64,000 nt of DNA from a virus. Below are positions 24,825 through 34,489 of this stretch, piece by piece (the stretch's first letter is position 1; each line of letters begins with the position of its first letter). The stretch covers positions 1 to 64,000 of the IMG/VR virus record IMGVR_UViG_3300020392_000008; one strand, 5' to 3'. The translations under genes were made by a program, and so were the position numbers. The notes under the pieces were generated by a model. That model did not search any database. It saw only the letters and a list, made by a program, of their open reading frames with translations, and was not told the DNA's origin.

Positions 24825-27800
24825 ATGCAAATAAACAATCTTCATTTTTTTGATAGAGACGGTGAACTAATAAACCTTCAGGTTAACCCTGAAACAGGCG
24901 TTTTAGAAGGAAACATATATTTCGAACAGTTATCAATAGCTTTATATGATAATGAAAATATTTTTATACTTGAAAAGGTTGGAAATGATTATAAGTTTCC
25001 AACCCTAACAGGTGGTCAATCTATTGTTGCTAAATGGAATGAAAATGTAGCATCTAATATTTTTTTATATGATGTAGAACAGGACCTAAATGTAGGTGAA
25101 TTTGTAATTAATAAAAAAGATTCAATTACGGTTTCCTATGAAGACGTTTTACCAAACGGTTCAGGTGCGGCTATTGATTTAGAAATACCCCTACAATTAA
25201 ATGTTGGTTTTAACCCTGAAAGTGAAGTTGAATACCTAAGAAGCTTAACACTTTACCTAGAGGATCAAACCACTGGAACAAGCGAAAAAATAGCTGATCT
25301 ACTTTTTTATGGAGAAGGTGAAGACGAAGACGAAAGATTTAGAGTATGGTTAGAAAATTTTGGAATAAAATTTAATAGACAAGATGCAAATATTTTAGCT
25401 TCATATGACATAAAGGAGGTTAATCCAGATTGGAAAAAAATTAACGCATCTAGAAAAAGCTTACTTGTAAATCATAGCGAAATATATCCGTATATAGGAA
25501 CATATAAAGGTCTAGTTAACTTTGTAAACATGATGGGGTATAAAGACGCTTTACATGTAAAAGAATATTGGAAAAACGCAAATCCTAATTCACCTTATTT
25601 TAATAAATTATTTTTAGTTGATTTAACAGATATACTAGATGACGGTAAAATAGACAATTTAAATTTAGTTAACTTAAACAAAAACATTAAAGACGGCAAA
25701 CAATTTGTTAAAACGGAATTTTTAGCACTTACTTATGAATTTACAAAAGCAACAGATAATTTTGACGATGACGGTGTACCTGAAGTAGTTGAAACTACTG
25801 ATTTTACAGTAGACGAAATATTTTATAAATTAAATCAACTTGGTAAAAAGGTTAAAAACGAAATATTACCTATTAATGTTAAGATAAAAGATATTATAGG
25901 TGAATTTATATATTTTCAAAAGTATACAATTAAACATTGGCCAGATAGGACTGATATTTTAGATTATGATTTAAACGAAAGAGTAGGAATAAAATGTTCC
26001 CCTAATGAAAATCAAAGGTTGACAATTGTTCAACTTGACCCATTGTACTCTCAATCATACAGCGGTGGAATAGACATGGGTTTTAATAGAATTAACCAAA
26101 CTGCACCAAATCCATATAGCTCTTTTCAAAAATACAACCCAAATGATATAGATTCTATATGCGATTATATTGAAGAGTATTATAAATCTGTACAAACTCA
26201 ACGCTTCCCTGATATTTCAAAGAAACTTCTATGGGATATGGGGGATTCACCTGACAAAGAAATTGGTGCGCCAATAATACTAGACATGGATTTGGATAAG
26301 TTTACATGTGAAACTTTTAATGGCGTTACCTGGTTAGATTTATCAAACATACCTCTTTACTGGACTTTTGAAAATTTAGATTTAAGAAATGTTTATGAAA
26401 TAACCTGGAGAATTACTAAACCTACTCCTAATCCATATAACTTTGAATACAGGGGTTTAGCAAAAGACATTAGAAGACTACCTCATTTTTTACCATACGT
26501 AGGGGAATATACGGTTCATATAGATATTCACACGTTTAACGGTAATACAAGTACGTACACTAAAAAAATAAAAGTTGACGAGGATAAAAAACCAGAGATA
26601 GTGGCAGTGTCTAGACTAGAAGATAAATTTAACCTAAGACTAGACAATTTAGAAAATGTTCAAATAAAAGATTTTGGAACATCGCCGTTGTATTTTCCTA
26701 GAATAAACGTACTAGATAGTGATATAACTAATTTTGACATATATAAAAATTTATTAGAGTTTGAAACATTTTTTCAGCATCGATATGGATCAGGTAAAGA
26801 CATATACGACGTAGAATTTTACGATGAAGATACTCAATCATATTTAGCATATTCAGATCCATTAAATACTTTAGAAGCAAAAAAGAATTGGGGCCTTGGA
26901 AAAAATACAATTCCTTTTAAAATAAGCGACTTTGAACAAAAGACACTTAAAGATTTATACTTTATGAGGTTTAGTGATTTAATATATCAAGGTGATTTTT
27001 TAGCCGGTTTCTATATAGTTAATCCTACACCCGGCGATAGTATAATTATATCTCAATACCCTGTTTATAACATACCTAATTTTTCTACTCTTCAAGAATT
27101 GGTTGATATTTTAAATGATGAAAATGTTCATCAAGGAATACGAAAGTTTAATTATGAAATAATTGGTGGTAAAATTCATGCACAGGCTAATTATTTTAGT
27201 AGGGAAATGTATCATATACTTTCATTTTTAAATTACCATAGTCCGATTAGTCCTAATTTAAATCAAGGAAGTAGCGATTACACATTTTTTCACCCAAGAA
27301 ATGCATATTCTCAAAGATTAGTGGATTATTTAAATTCAACTTTTCCAATGTTTGAAGAAGACACTCTTTTTCTTTTTTCAAAAACAAAGGATATTTTATC
27401 TGGAGCTGTTCAAGATCCTTATTTTTGGTCTGATGAAGATTATTGGAGATATGAAAATGGTGAACAAAGAGGATATTTACCATCCACAATGGATGAAAAC
27501 GCATTAAATATAAATACTTTAAAATTCTTTAATGAAAGATTCAAGGTTCCGCAACACGCACCTGTTTTTTTTATAATAGATAATTTAGATGGAAAACAAG
27601 AGTATATATGGACATTAAAAGATTCTTTCTCTAAAAAAGAAATAGCAAAAGTAAAAGGAGTACCGTTTTTTGTATGGAAGTTTATTGAATTAGGAAAATA
27701 TGATATATCTGTTGAGATAAAAGATTCAGCAGGAGGTACATATTTTAATGAAATCGAAAACTTTATTACGGTGAGCAATAAAATAAATTATACAAAAAGT

Positions 27801-27848
27801 ATTGAAACAAGATTAAATCATAGAAAATTAAATTTATTAAGTTCTTAG
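24825..27848 (+). CDS. Large baseplate/tail structural protein, 1007 aa
   Basis: Not firmly recognised. Acidic, beta-rich, with no signal peptide. A segment around residues 200-265 (KSLLVNHSEIYPYIGTYKGL, VNMMGYKDALHVKEYW) resembles baseplate proteins in which a short helical domain joins fibre or wedge components. Later regions (about 500-600) contain Ig/PKD-like text (YTVHIDIHTFNGNTSTYTKKI), repeated near the C terminus (KYDISVEIKDSAGGTYF). Length is close to T4 gp7 (1032 aa) but no direct match is claimed. It opens a 19-kb rightward run of structural genes and has a variant late promoter. Confidence 0.6.
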   Translation: MQINNLHFFDRDGELINLQVNPETGVLEGNIYFEQLSIALYDNENIFILEKVGNDYKFPTLTGGQSIVAKWNENVASNIFLYDVEQDLNVGEFVINKKDSITVSYEDVLPNGSGAAIDLEIPLQLNVGFNPESEVEYLRSLTLYLEDQTTGTSEKIADLLFYGEGEDEDERFRVWLENFGIKFNRQDANILASYDIKEVNPDWKKINASRKSLLVNHSEIYPYIGTYKGLVNFVNMMGYKDALHVKEYWKNANPNSPYFNKLFLVDLTDILDDGKIDNLNLVNLNKNIKDGKQFVKTEFLALTYEFTKATDNFDDDGVPEVVETTDFTVDEIFYKLNQLGKKVKNEILPINVKIKDIIGEFIYFQKYTIKHWPDRTDILDYDLNERVGIKCSPNENQRLTIVQLDPLYSQSYSGGIDMGFNRINQTAPNPYSSFQKYNPNDIDSICDYIEEYYKSVQTQRFPDISKKLLWDMGDSPDKEIGAPIILDMDLDKFTCETFNGVTWLDLSNIPLYWTFENLDLRNVYEITWRITKPTPNPYNFEYRGLAKDIRRLPHFLPYVGEYTVHIDIHTFNGNTSTYTKKIKVDEDKKPEIVAVSRLEDKFNLRLDNLENVQIKDFGTSPLYFPRINVLDSDITNFDIYKNLLEFETFFQHRYGSGKDIYDVEFYDEDTQSYLAYSDPLNTLEAKKNWGLGKNTIPFKISDFEQKTLKDLYFMRFSDLIYQGDFLAGFYIVNPTPGDSIIISQYPVYNIPNFSTLQELVDILNDENVHQGIRKFNYEIIGGKIHAQANYFSREMYHILSFLNYHSPISPNLNQGSSDYTFFHPRNAYSQRLVDYLNSTFPMFEEDTLFLFSKTKDILSGAVQDPYFWSDEDYWRYENGEQRGYLPSTMDENALNINTLKFFNERFKVPQHAPVFFIIDNLDGKQEYIWTLKDSFSKKEIAKVKGVPFFVWKFIELGKYDISVEIKDSAGGTYFNEIENFITVSNKINYTKSIETRLNHRKLNLLSS

Positions 27849-27857
27849 TTTATTCTT

Positions 27858-27865
27858 TATAAATA
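27858..27865 (+). promoter_or_regulatory. Late-type promoter TATAAATA
   Basis: Exact TATAAATA, 19 nt before the ATG at 27885, immediately after the end of the 1007-residue gene. Confidence 0.7.
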
Positions 27866-27884
27866 ATTAAAATAATTAACAACA

Positions 27885-28811
27885 ATGGCATTTACACCAA
27901 TAGATATACCTACTCAGGAAATTTTAGAAACAGATTTCGTAGTAGATTTAAGAGTAATTAGCAACGCAAATACTCTTCTTTTAAAAGATTCTATAGAAGA
28001 TCTAATAAACAACTTAGAAATAGATACTAATACACTGTCAATAGGTACAGATACCCCGATTAGTTATATAAGATCAAACTCGTTGATAATGGAAGACACT
28101 GGGTTTGTTTTTCAAACAGGGTCGCCTAGTCAAATTATTTCAAGCTTAACAAAAAATTCAAGCGATCAGTCAGTACTAAATGTTGATATTTTATCAGTTG
28201 ACTCAGATTTTCAAGCAAACACCGTTAGTTCTAATAGTGTTATAGTAACTAACTCACTTACTAGTAATGGAATTATCACGTTAAATGCCCCTCTAGATAT
28301 ACAGTCAGCCGTTTCTCAATCTAAAGAATCTATTGTTGCTATTGTTTCAGATAACGCAGGAACTGCTGAAGCAACTATAACATTAACTGACACATCTAGA
28401 CAAAATATTTTTATTACTTTAGAAGCAGACGCATCAGTCTATACAGGAGGTGGTATAGTTGGAGGTATAAACGATTTTAAATTAAAAATAGATTTTGATG
28501 CATCTAATCCACCCATTCAAGATACTGAATTTACAATATGTTTAGTTAATGTACAAGAATTAGGCATGGCAGCCAATACTACTATAATACCAGATATAAA
28601 TTTGTCTGGTGGTTTAGTATTTACCATAGAAGCAGGTACTAATCAAAATACATCAGCCCCTATTACACTACATGATGGAAACTCTGAATTAACAATTGGA
28701 GCAGGAGACCTTGAACAATATAAGTCTCTAACAACAATGATATATGTTTTAGATGCTAACGCAACGGATAGGTTAATGGTTAAGTCATTAGTTAATATGA
28801 CGCTTGCTTAA
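27885..28811 (+). CDS. Putative virion structural protein, 308 aa
   Basis: Beta-rich, Ser/Thr/Asn-rich sequence with no signal peptide. An N-terminal helical piece (about 1-50) is followed by repetitive beta text like that of phage fibres (SVDSDFQANTVSSNSVIVTNS) and a C-terminal jelly-roll-like domain (about 160-308, IFITLEADASVYTGGGIVGG). The family is not recognised. It has its own late promoter, and short spacers lead into the next three structural genes, so it heads a late operon running to at least 44095. Confidence 0.6.
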   Translation: MAFTPIDIPTQEILETDFVVDLRVISNANTLLLKDSIEDLINNLEIDTNTLSIGTDTPISYIRSNSLIMEDTGFVFQTGSPSQIISSLTKNSSDQSVLNVDILSVDSDFQANTVSSNSVIVTNSLTSNGIITLNAPLDIQSAVSQSKESIVAIVSDNAGTAEATITLTDTSRQNIFITLEADASVYTGGGIVGGINDFKLKIDFDASNPPIQDTEFTICLVNVQELGMAANTTIIPDINLSGGLVFTIEAGTNQNTSAPITLHDGNSELTIGAGDLEQYKSLTTMIYVLDANATDRLMVKSLVNMTLA

Positions 28812-28827
28812 AAAAAGAAACTAATAA

Positions 28828-30933
28828 ATGGCAGTTACACCTTTAATAAAACCCATACAAAATAAGAAAGGAATATTATATAACTTTCAAAGCTCTATTG
28901 AGGATATACAATTAAATTTAACAAACAACCCTAATGGTGTTAGATATTCTAAATTTGCGCTTATTAGACTGCCTGAAATAGGAACACCTGATACATTAGA
29001 AACCGACAACAAAGTTCAATTTTTTGCACCCGGAGAAACCCCCATTGTAGAAGGATTAAACCCAGACAACAATATAAATCTAGCTGAAAGTTTTCAAAAT
29101 TACGCACTTAATTTAGAATCACTGCTTGTTAGTCAAGATGATTATAATTATGAAAATAAACTAACGGTATCTGAAAGGGTATTTTTTAAATGGGCAAAGG
29201 AATTAGGGTCAATTAGATTTGAAGACGCAAATAACCTTCAAAAGAATTTAAATACTTTAGGAACAGAAAAAAGATTTGTAGAACCCGATGATCCTACCTC
29301 AACATATAAGCGAGTTGTTCAATATGTAGCTGACATAGATGTTGTTAACTCCATTAGATCAGCAGATAATGCTTATACTGAAATATTTATACACGTTCCT
29401 ACTAATGTAGGAACAACTCCTTATGTATTGTTTAAATCTGTAAAAGATGAAAATTATTATCCTAATCAAACAATAACTAATAATCCACCCGATCCTTTAG
29501 ATATAGAATATTTAAAAGGTAGGCATTTTGATGAAGTTAACCCGTTTGGGTTAAGTCTTAAAGCTTTTTACGATAGAGACGACGGTAGTGTTAATACTCA
29601 AATAACCGATGATCCAAGTGATCCATCATCTCTGGCCCCGGGTAACTGGTTTACTGAACTTACTAATAATTCTTATTTTACAGATGATTATAATTCAACA
29701 GGAGAATATGACGTGGCTAAAGATCAATTAATTGTAAAGCAAGATAATTTAAATTCAGTTGAATACGTTAGAAATACATTAGACGGAATATGCATAGATT
29801 TTGATTTACAAAACTATAAACTTGCAGCTGAAAATCAAGAAATAAAAGCTTTTACTCAATTAAATGATTATGTAAACAATAAAGACTTTGAATATAATGC
29901 AGTTTTAATATATTATGATGTATTTGACCCAAACAATCTAGATTCTAGTGGAAACCCAATAAATCCGGTAACAAATTTATATGGCGTATTATTTTTAGAT
30001 AAAATAGAACAAGATGGATTAGAATTTATAATTCCACCTATTACTAAGTACATGCCAGATCCTTTGAATGGAACTAATGGTAATGCGTTTTCTCACAAAC
30101 CTAATTTAAAATTAGACACATCAGTTGAAAACGTATTAGTTGAAAAATCAATTAATGATTATTCAACCTTTTCTATGGACTTATTTTTAGATGTATTAAC
30201 CCAGTTTAAAGAGCTTCAGGTTAAATACAACGATAAACTTTTAGAATTAAATAATTTAAAAACTGAAGTGGATGGATTAAAAGATCTGCTATTAAATCAA
30301 GAAGATTTAAACGAATTCAGTATTAGATTATCTAATTTAGAAAATTCATTTACCACAAATCAAGCTTTATTTAGTAACACTAATGCTGTTATGGGAATGA
30401 TAGAAAACCTAAATACCAAGGTAAATGATATTCTTCAAGGAAAAACCTCAATAGAAGTTTCTTACAACCTAGACGTAATAAAAGCCGGGCCGGGAATTGT
30501 GTTAGATAAAAGTATTCCAAATAGACTAAAGATAATAAACTCTAGTCAAGAATATAATGTAGAAAATAATTCTATAACAAACGTATTTATTAATAACACA
30601 ATTAAGCTTGGTAAATTTTCTAATTATATTAAACATGAAAACGCGGGAGTAGGGATAACGCTAAATAAAGATCTTGATATTTATATAGACGACACTGATG
30701 TAGCTTGGTCAAAAGGACAGTCTTTAGATTTAGTTTTTGGAGATGAATTAGATGTAAATATTTACAATGTTAAAATACATACTGATGCTCTTAGTAAAAT
30801 AGGATTAGGCCCATTTGGTAAAACAATAATAACATTAGATGATATAGATTTTCAACCTGATGAAAAACCTATATTTAAAATAACATGCGTAGATGCTAAT
30901 CTATTAAAATTTGAAGTAGACAAAATAAGATAA
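28828..30933 (+). CDS. Putative tail/baseplate structural protein, 701 aa
   Basis: Begins MAVTPLIKPIQNKKGILYNFQSS, a conserved-looking N-terminal arm. A large acidic mixed region follows, then a coiled-coil stretch around 455-545 (FKELQVKYNDKLLELNNLKTEVDGL) and a beta C-terminal domain. No catalytic motif, signal peptide or membrane segment. Located between two other structural genes with spacers of 16 and 4 nt. A trimeric fibre or baseplate component is plausible from the coiled coil; the family is not recognised. Confidence 0.6.
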   Translation: MAVTPLIKPIQNKKGILYNFQSSIEDIQLNLTNNPNGVRYSKFALIRLPEIGTPDTLETDNKVQFFAPGETPIVEGLNPDNNINLAESFQNYALNLESLLVSQDDYNYENKLTVSERVFFKWAKELGSIRFEDANNLQKNLNTLGTEKRFVEPDDPTSTYKRVVQYVADIDVVNSIRSADNAYTEIFIHVPTNVGTTPYVLFKSVKDENYYPNQTITNNPPDPLDIEYLKGRHFDEVNPFGLSLKAFYDRDDGSVNTQITDDPSDPSSLAPGNWFTELTNNSYFTDDYNSTGEYDVAKDQLIVKQDNLNSVEYVRNTLDGICIDFDLQNYKLAAENQEIKAFTQLNDYVNNKDFEYNAVLIYYDVFDPNNLDSSGNPINPVTNLYGVLFLDKIEQDGLEFIIPPITKYMPDPLNGTNGNAFSHKPNLKLDTSVENVLVEKSINDYSTFSMDLFLDVLTQFKELQVKYNDKLLELNNLKTEVDGLKDLLLNQEDLNEFSIRLSNLENSFTTNQALFSNTNAVMGMIENLNTKVNDILQGKTSIEVSYNLDVIKAGPGIVLDKSIPNRLKIINSSQEYNVENNSITNVFINNTIKLGKFSNYIKHENAGVGITLNKDLDIYIDDTDVAWSKGQSLDLVFGDELDVNIYNVKIHTDALSKIGLGPFGKTIITLDDIDFQPDEKPIFKITCVDANLLKFEVDKIR

Positions 30934-30937
30934 TAAG

Positions 30938-33900
30938 ATGCCAAAAAAAGTACAAAATTCATTACAAGACGTATTAAAAAGATTATCTGTCGATATAGAT
31001 AATATGACGTCCTTTTTACATAGTTTAAATAACATACTTATATCTAAATCAGATAATGTAGATGTTAGTCAAACTAAAGATGATGGATCAAAATATACCA
31101 TAACCGTTCCTTCATTTGGTTATATGAAAGGTAAAATAGAAGATATTAATAATAATTTTAATACTTTAATCAATAATAACGATGACGTAGTTGGTATAAA
31201 ATCAGAAAATGGAGATGTAAGAAAATTTGAATTACAAAAAGTATCTAGTTTAATAAACGATTTAGAAAGCATAGGAGATGTTTCTTTTACTGTACCCAGT
31301 GATTTTAGAGTTAAAAATAATTGGTTTTTTGAATCTTTTTTAAATCCATTATTATTTGTTAGCTTAGATATTAGTTCAATAATAACGGACGATATAAATA
31401 GATTTTCAGTAAAAAGACTAGTTATAAATTCAGTAGAAGATGATGATTTAGCTTATTTCGACACTAATTACAAAGGGGTAAATAATCTTGATTTAGAAAC
31501 AGTTATAAATGATTTAGAGTTAGAAGGAATAGATTATATAGAAGACGATAATATAGTTGATTTACCAACAGGCATAAATAGATATAGAGGAGACTTTGAC
31601 GTATTAAGAGTCTTAGAAGAAGAAATAATCGACACAACAACTGGATCAGAAGTATCGGTTGTAAGAAGAAGATATGTATTAAACTCTTTACAATATTCTG
31701 ATGTTTTATCAGAAACAGAAGGAACTAAAATATTAGCCGTAGGCGATAGATTAATAACAAATCAAGATTCAGAGTATGAAGTAACCTCGTTAAATGTAAC
31801 TTCCAACGAAGTTATTTTAGAATCAGTATTTGGAGTAGAACCTATAACAATAGGCGCTTCTGTTTTGAAAATAAAACCTAGCGTATATATTGTACCTGAA
31901 TTACAAGTAAACGTTGGATTCAATGAAAGAGAGATAATTTTCGCTAAACCTATAAGTAAAAAGAGAAACTTAACAGTTGATACTTATTCAAAAGGATTTG
32001 GAGTTTACACAAATGAATTAACTATACCTCTAGATGATGATAGCGAAAGCACACTAGAAGATTATTACAATAATTTTGTATCAGACTTTGGGCTAATACT
32101 TTTAAACTTAGCTAAAGAAAAAAAGGTACCCGCAATACTTGCTGAAAAACCAGATGCACCTGTTCTTGACTCAGGTAATTTTCAAGTTATTCAAATAGAT
32201 TCACATATAAAAGAAGCTGAAAATACTATACAGTTAAAATCTAAAATAAAAGAAAAAGAAGATGCTCTTTCTCAACAAAAAGAAACTGATAGAAAAATAA
32301 CTGAATTAAAATCAGAGATTACTACTAAAGTAAAAACAGCAGCTGAAAAGCAAAGAATTGAAAAAGAAATTAAGAAAAAAACAGAGGACAGAAAAGTATT
32401 ACAAGATAGAATATCTACCCTTGTTAGAGATGTTACATTAACCGTGGCCACTACACCTCAATTCGTTACATCATCTAAATATCAGGTTAGAGGTTTTTGG
32501 CAAATACCTGAAGCAAAGCCTAGTCAATACGGAATTCAAGAAGTAGTTCAATTTAAATATAGATTTAGATATCTTAGTAAAAAAGGAACTGCTCCTAATG
32601 CTACTCAAACTGAATTTGTTGAAAGTAATGGAACAAAGAAATTTGCGGTTTTTTCACCTTGGACAGAGAGAAATACTAAATCTAAAACTAGAACACTTAA
32701 TGAAGACACTGGTTTATACGATTGGTCTACTGAAAATGTTTCAGACGCGGATGCAATAAACATAAACCAATTAGCTGTAACTATTAGAAAAGGAGAAATT
32801 TTAGAATTGCAAGTAAAATCTATTTCTGAAGCAGGTTGGCCAGAAAACCCTGCTGAATCAGAATGGTCAGATTCTATTCAAATAGAATTTCCATCTGAAA
32901 TAGAATCAGAAGAAGAAGGAAGTGCAATTGCAACTAGATTTATAGCTGAAAAGTCTAGAATTGAATTTCAAGATGAATTAAATGCAAAAGGCTTAGATCT
33001 TCATTTAAACTCTCAATTTACAACAGGTGAAAGGTTTTTTGCCCATCAAGCTAAAGACATATCAAGTGGATTTTTTACAAACGAAGGAAATGTAGTTGAC
33101 CTATTTGAACAACTAAAGAATGTTCAAAATAGTTTAGAATCTTTACAGCAGGCCATTTCACTAGCTAAAGGAGTTATAAAGGTTTCTATTGTTTCTCCGG
33201 CAGGGGATAGTACAGAGGTAAAAAATGGACAAACCTTAGAATTATTTGCAGGTTTTTATAGGGACTTAATCAAAGATACGACCGGAGGTACAACTGTATA
33301 TAATGAAGGTAGAATTATTACATCTCAATATGTTTTATCTATAGAAAACTCATCAGCAACTCCTCTTGAACTTGTTTCTCTTTTAATGGGAGGAATAGAC
33401 GAAGTTGCTTCTCCATCAGACCCGGTGGCTAATCCAGATCAAGATTACCATGTTAATCGTAGATATGATTTACCATCATTGAGTGTTACTGAAATACAAG
33501 ATCAAGATCAGGCTAGTATAAAACAGCCCCCTGGAAATCAATCGGCACAGGTTAAGAGTCAATTTGTATACAGTAGATTTAAAGATTTTGGATTAACTAA
33601 TCCTTTGTATAACGAAGGCGGTCCCTTTGATAATAACCTTTATCTTTATTTAGGAAATTCTGTTTCTGGTCAAAACGTTCCATATAATGGAAATAGTTAT
33701 TTACCATATGATCCTACGTCTACTATTTATCCAAATGGAGGAAGTAATGGTAGTATATGGATAGGAACAACAGATTCAAGTGGAGCAGCCGATGGAGGAG
33801 GAACCTTAAGTGAATTTTGCATACACTCAGGGCATCCTTTCTTAGAAACATTAGGTAATAACTATGACATAACGTCTACGGCCACCTCAATGAATGATCT

Positions 33901-34483
33901 GTTTAAACCTGAATTTGCAGGAACGTCTCAATCTTATTATCCTTTTTCACATGGTCTTCATTTTGAAACATCTGAATCAGAGAATTCAAATGCTTTTAAT
34001 GCAAACTACAAAAATCAAGTAATCAGAAGAACGCCTGTGCTGCCTCCATCTGTTTCTATTCTACGAAAAGATGAAAATTATCCAACTAAACTAGGTTTTA
34101 CGCCAGATGATGAATATTTAGTAGGTAAATATACATGTGGAGCATATCTTTATCCATTTCCTCTTAATTATAGTGTTATTTCCGTAGATGGAAATCATCC
34201 TAGATTATCATACAAGGAAGTTGTTACAGGTTCATCTAATTCAATAAATGTACCTATATTGTTTCAATTCAGATGTTCAGATAAATTAGGAAATGTTGGA
34301 GGTTTTAGAAATTCAGGAGCACTTACTAACGTAAAATATTCTAAAAAAATAGGGATAGATATTTATATAAAAGACGATGTTCCTTTTTCTTTTGATTTAC
34401 AGGTAGATTGTCAGTATAAAAAAGTAACAAGTTTAGATGCTCCAGTAATTCCAGCAAGTGGTCTTTCTAGTGCTTCTTTTTAG
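30938..34483 (+). CDS. Putative tail structural protein with coiled coil and FN3-like part, 1181 aa
   Basis: N-terminal helices (1-110) are followed by beta regions. A strongly charged coiled coil spans about 425-495 (IKEKEDALSQQKETDRKI). After it, about 505-655 looks like fibronectin type III-style text (YQVRGFWQIP, FKYRFRYLSKKG, ILELQVKSISEAGWPEN). A second helical stretch lies near 725. The C-terminal 400 residues are Gly/Ser/Asn-rich and fibre-like. The start codon is 4 nt after the previous gene's stop. Function inferred as a fibre or baseplate element; the family is not recognised. Confidence 0.6.
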   Translation: MPKKVQNSLQDVLKRLSVDIDNMTSFLHSLNNILISKSDNVDVSQTKDDGSKYTITVPSFGYMKGKIEDINNNFNTLINNNDDVVGIKSENGDVRKFELQKVSSLINDLESIGDVSFTVPSDFRVKNNWFFESFLNPLLFVSLDISSIITDDINRFSVKRLVINSVEDDDLAYFDTNYKGVNNLDLETVINDLELEGIDYIEDDNIVDLPTGINRYRGDFDVLRVLEEEIIDTTTGSEVSVVRRRYVLNSLQYSDVLSETEGTKILAVGDRLITNQDSEYEVTSLNVTSNEVILESVFGVEPITIGASVLKIKPSVYIVPELQVNVGFNEREIIFAKPISKKRNLTVDTYSKGFGVYTNELTIPLDDDSESTLEDYYNNFVSDFGLILLNLAKEKKVPAILAEKPDAPVLDSGNFQVIQIDSHIKEAENTIQLKSKIKEKEDALSQQKETDRKITELKSEITTKVKTAAEKQRIEKEIKKKTEDRKVLQDRISTLVRDVTLTVATTPQFVTSSKYQVRGFWQIPEAKPSQYGIQEVVQFKYRFRYLSKKGTAPNATQTEFVESNGTKKFAVFSPWTERNTKSKTRTLNEDTGLYDWSTENVSDADAININQLAVTIRKGEILELQVKSISEAGWPENPAESEWSDSIQIEFPSEIESEEEGSAIATRFIAEKSRIEFQDELNAKGLDLHLNSQFTTGERFFAHQAKDISSGFFTNEGNVVDLFEQLKNVQNSLESLQQAISLAKGVIKVSIVSPAGDSTEVKNGQTLELFAGFYRDLIKDTTGGTTVYNEGRIITSQYVLSIENSSATPLELVSLLMGGIDEVASPSDPVANPDQDYHVNRRYDLPSLSVTEIQDQDQASIKQPPGNQSAQVKSQFVYSRFKDFGLTNPLYNEGGPFDNNLYLYLGNSVSGQNVPYNGNSYLPYDPTSTIYPNGGSNGSIWIGTTDSSGAADGGGTLSEFCIHSGHPFLETLGNNYDITSTATSMNDLFKPEFAGTSQSYYPFSHGLHFETSESENSNAFNANYKNQVIRRTPVLPPSVSILRKDENYPTKLGFTPDDEYLVGKYTCGAYLYPFPLNYSVISVDGNHPRLSYKEVVTGSSNSINVPILFQFRCSDKLGNVGGFRNSGALTNVKYSKKIGIDIYIKDDVPFSFDLQVDCQYKKVTSLDAPVIPASGLSSASF

Positions 34484-34489
34484 CATTAA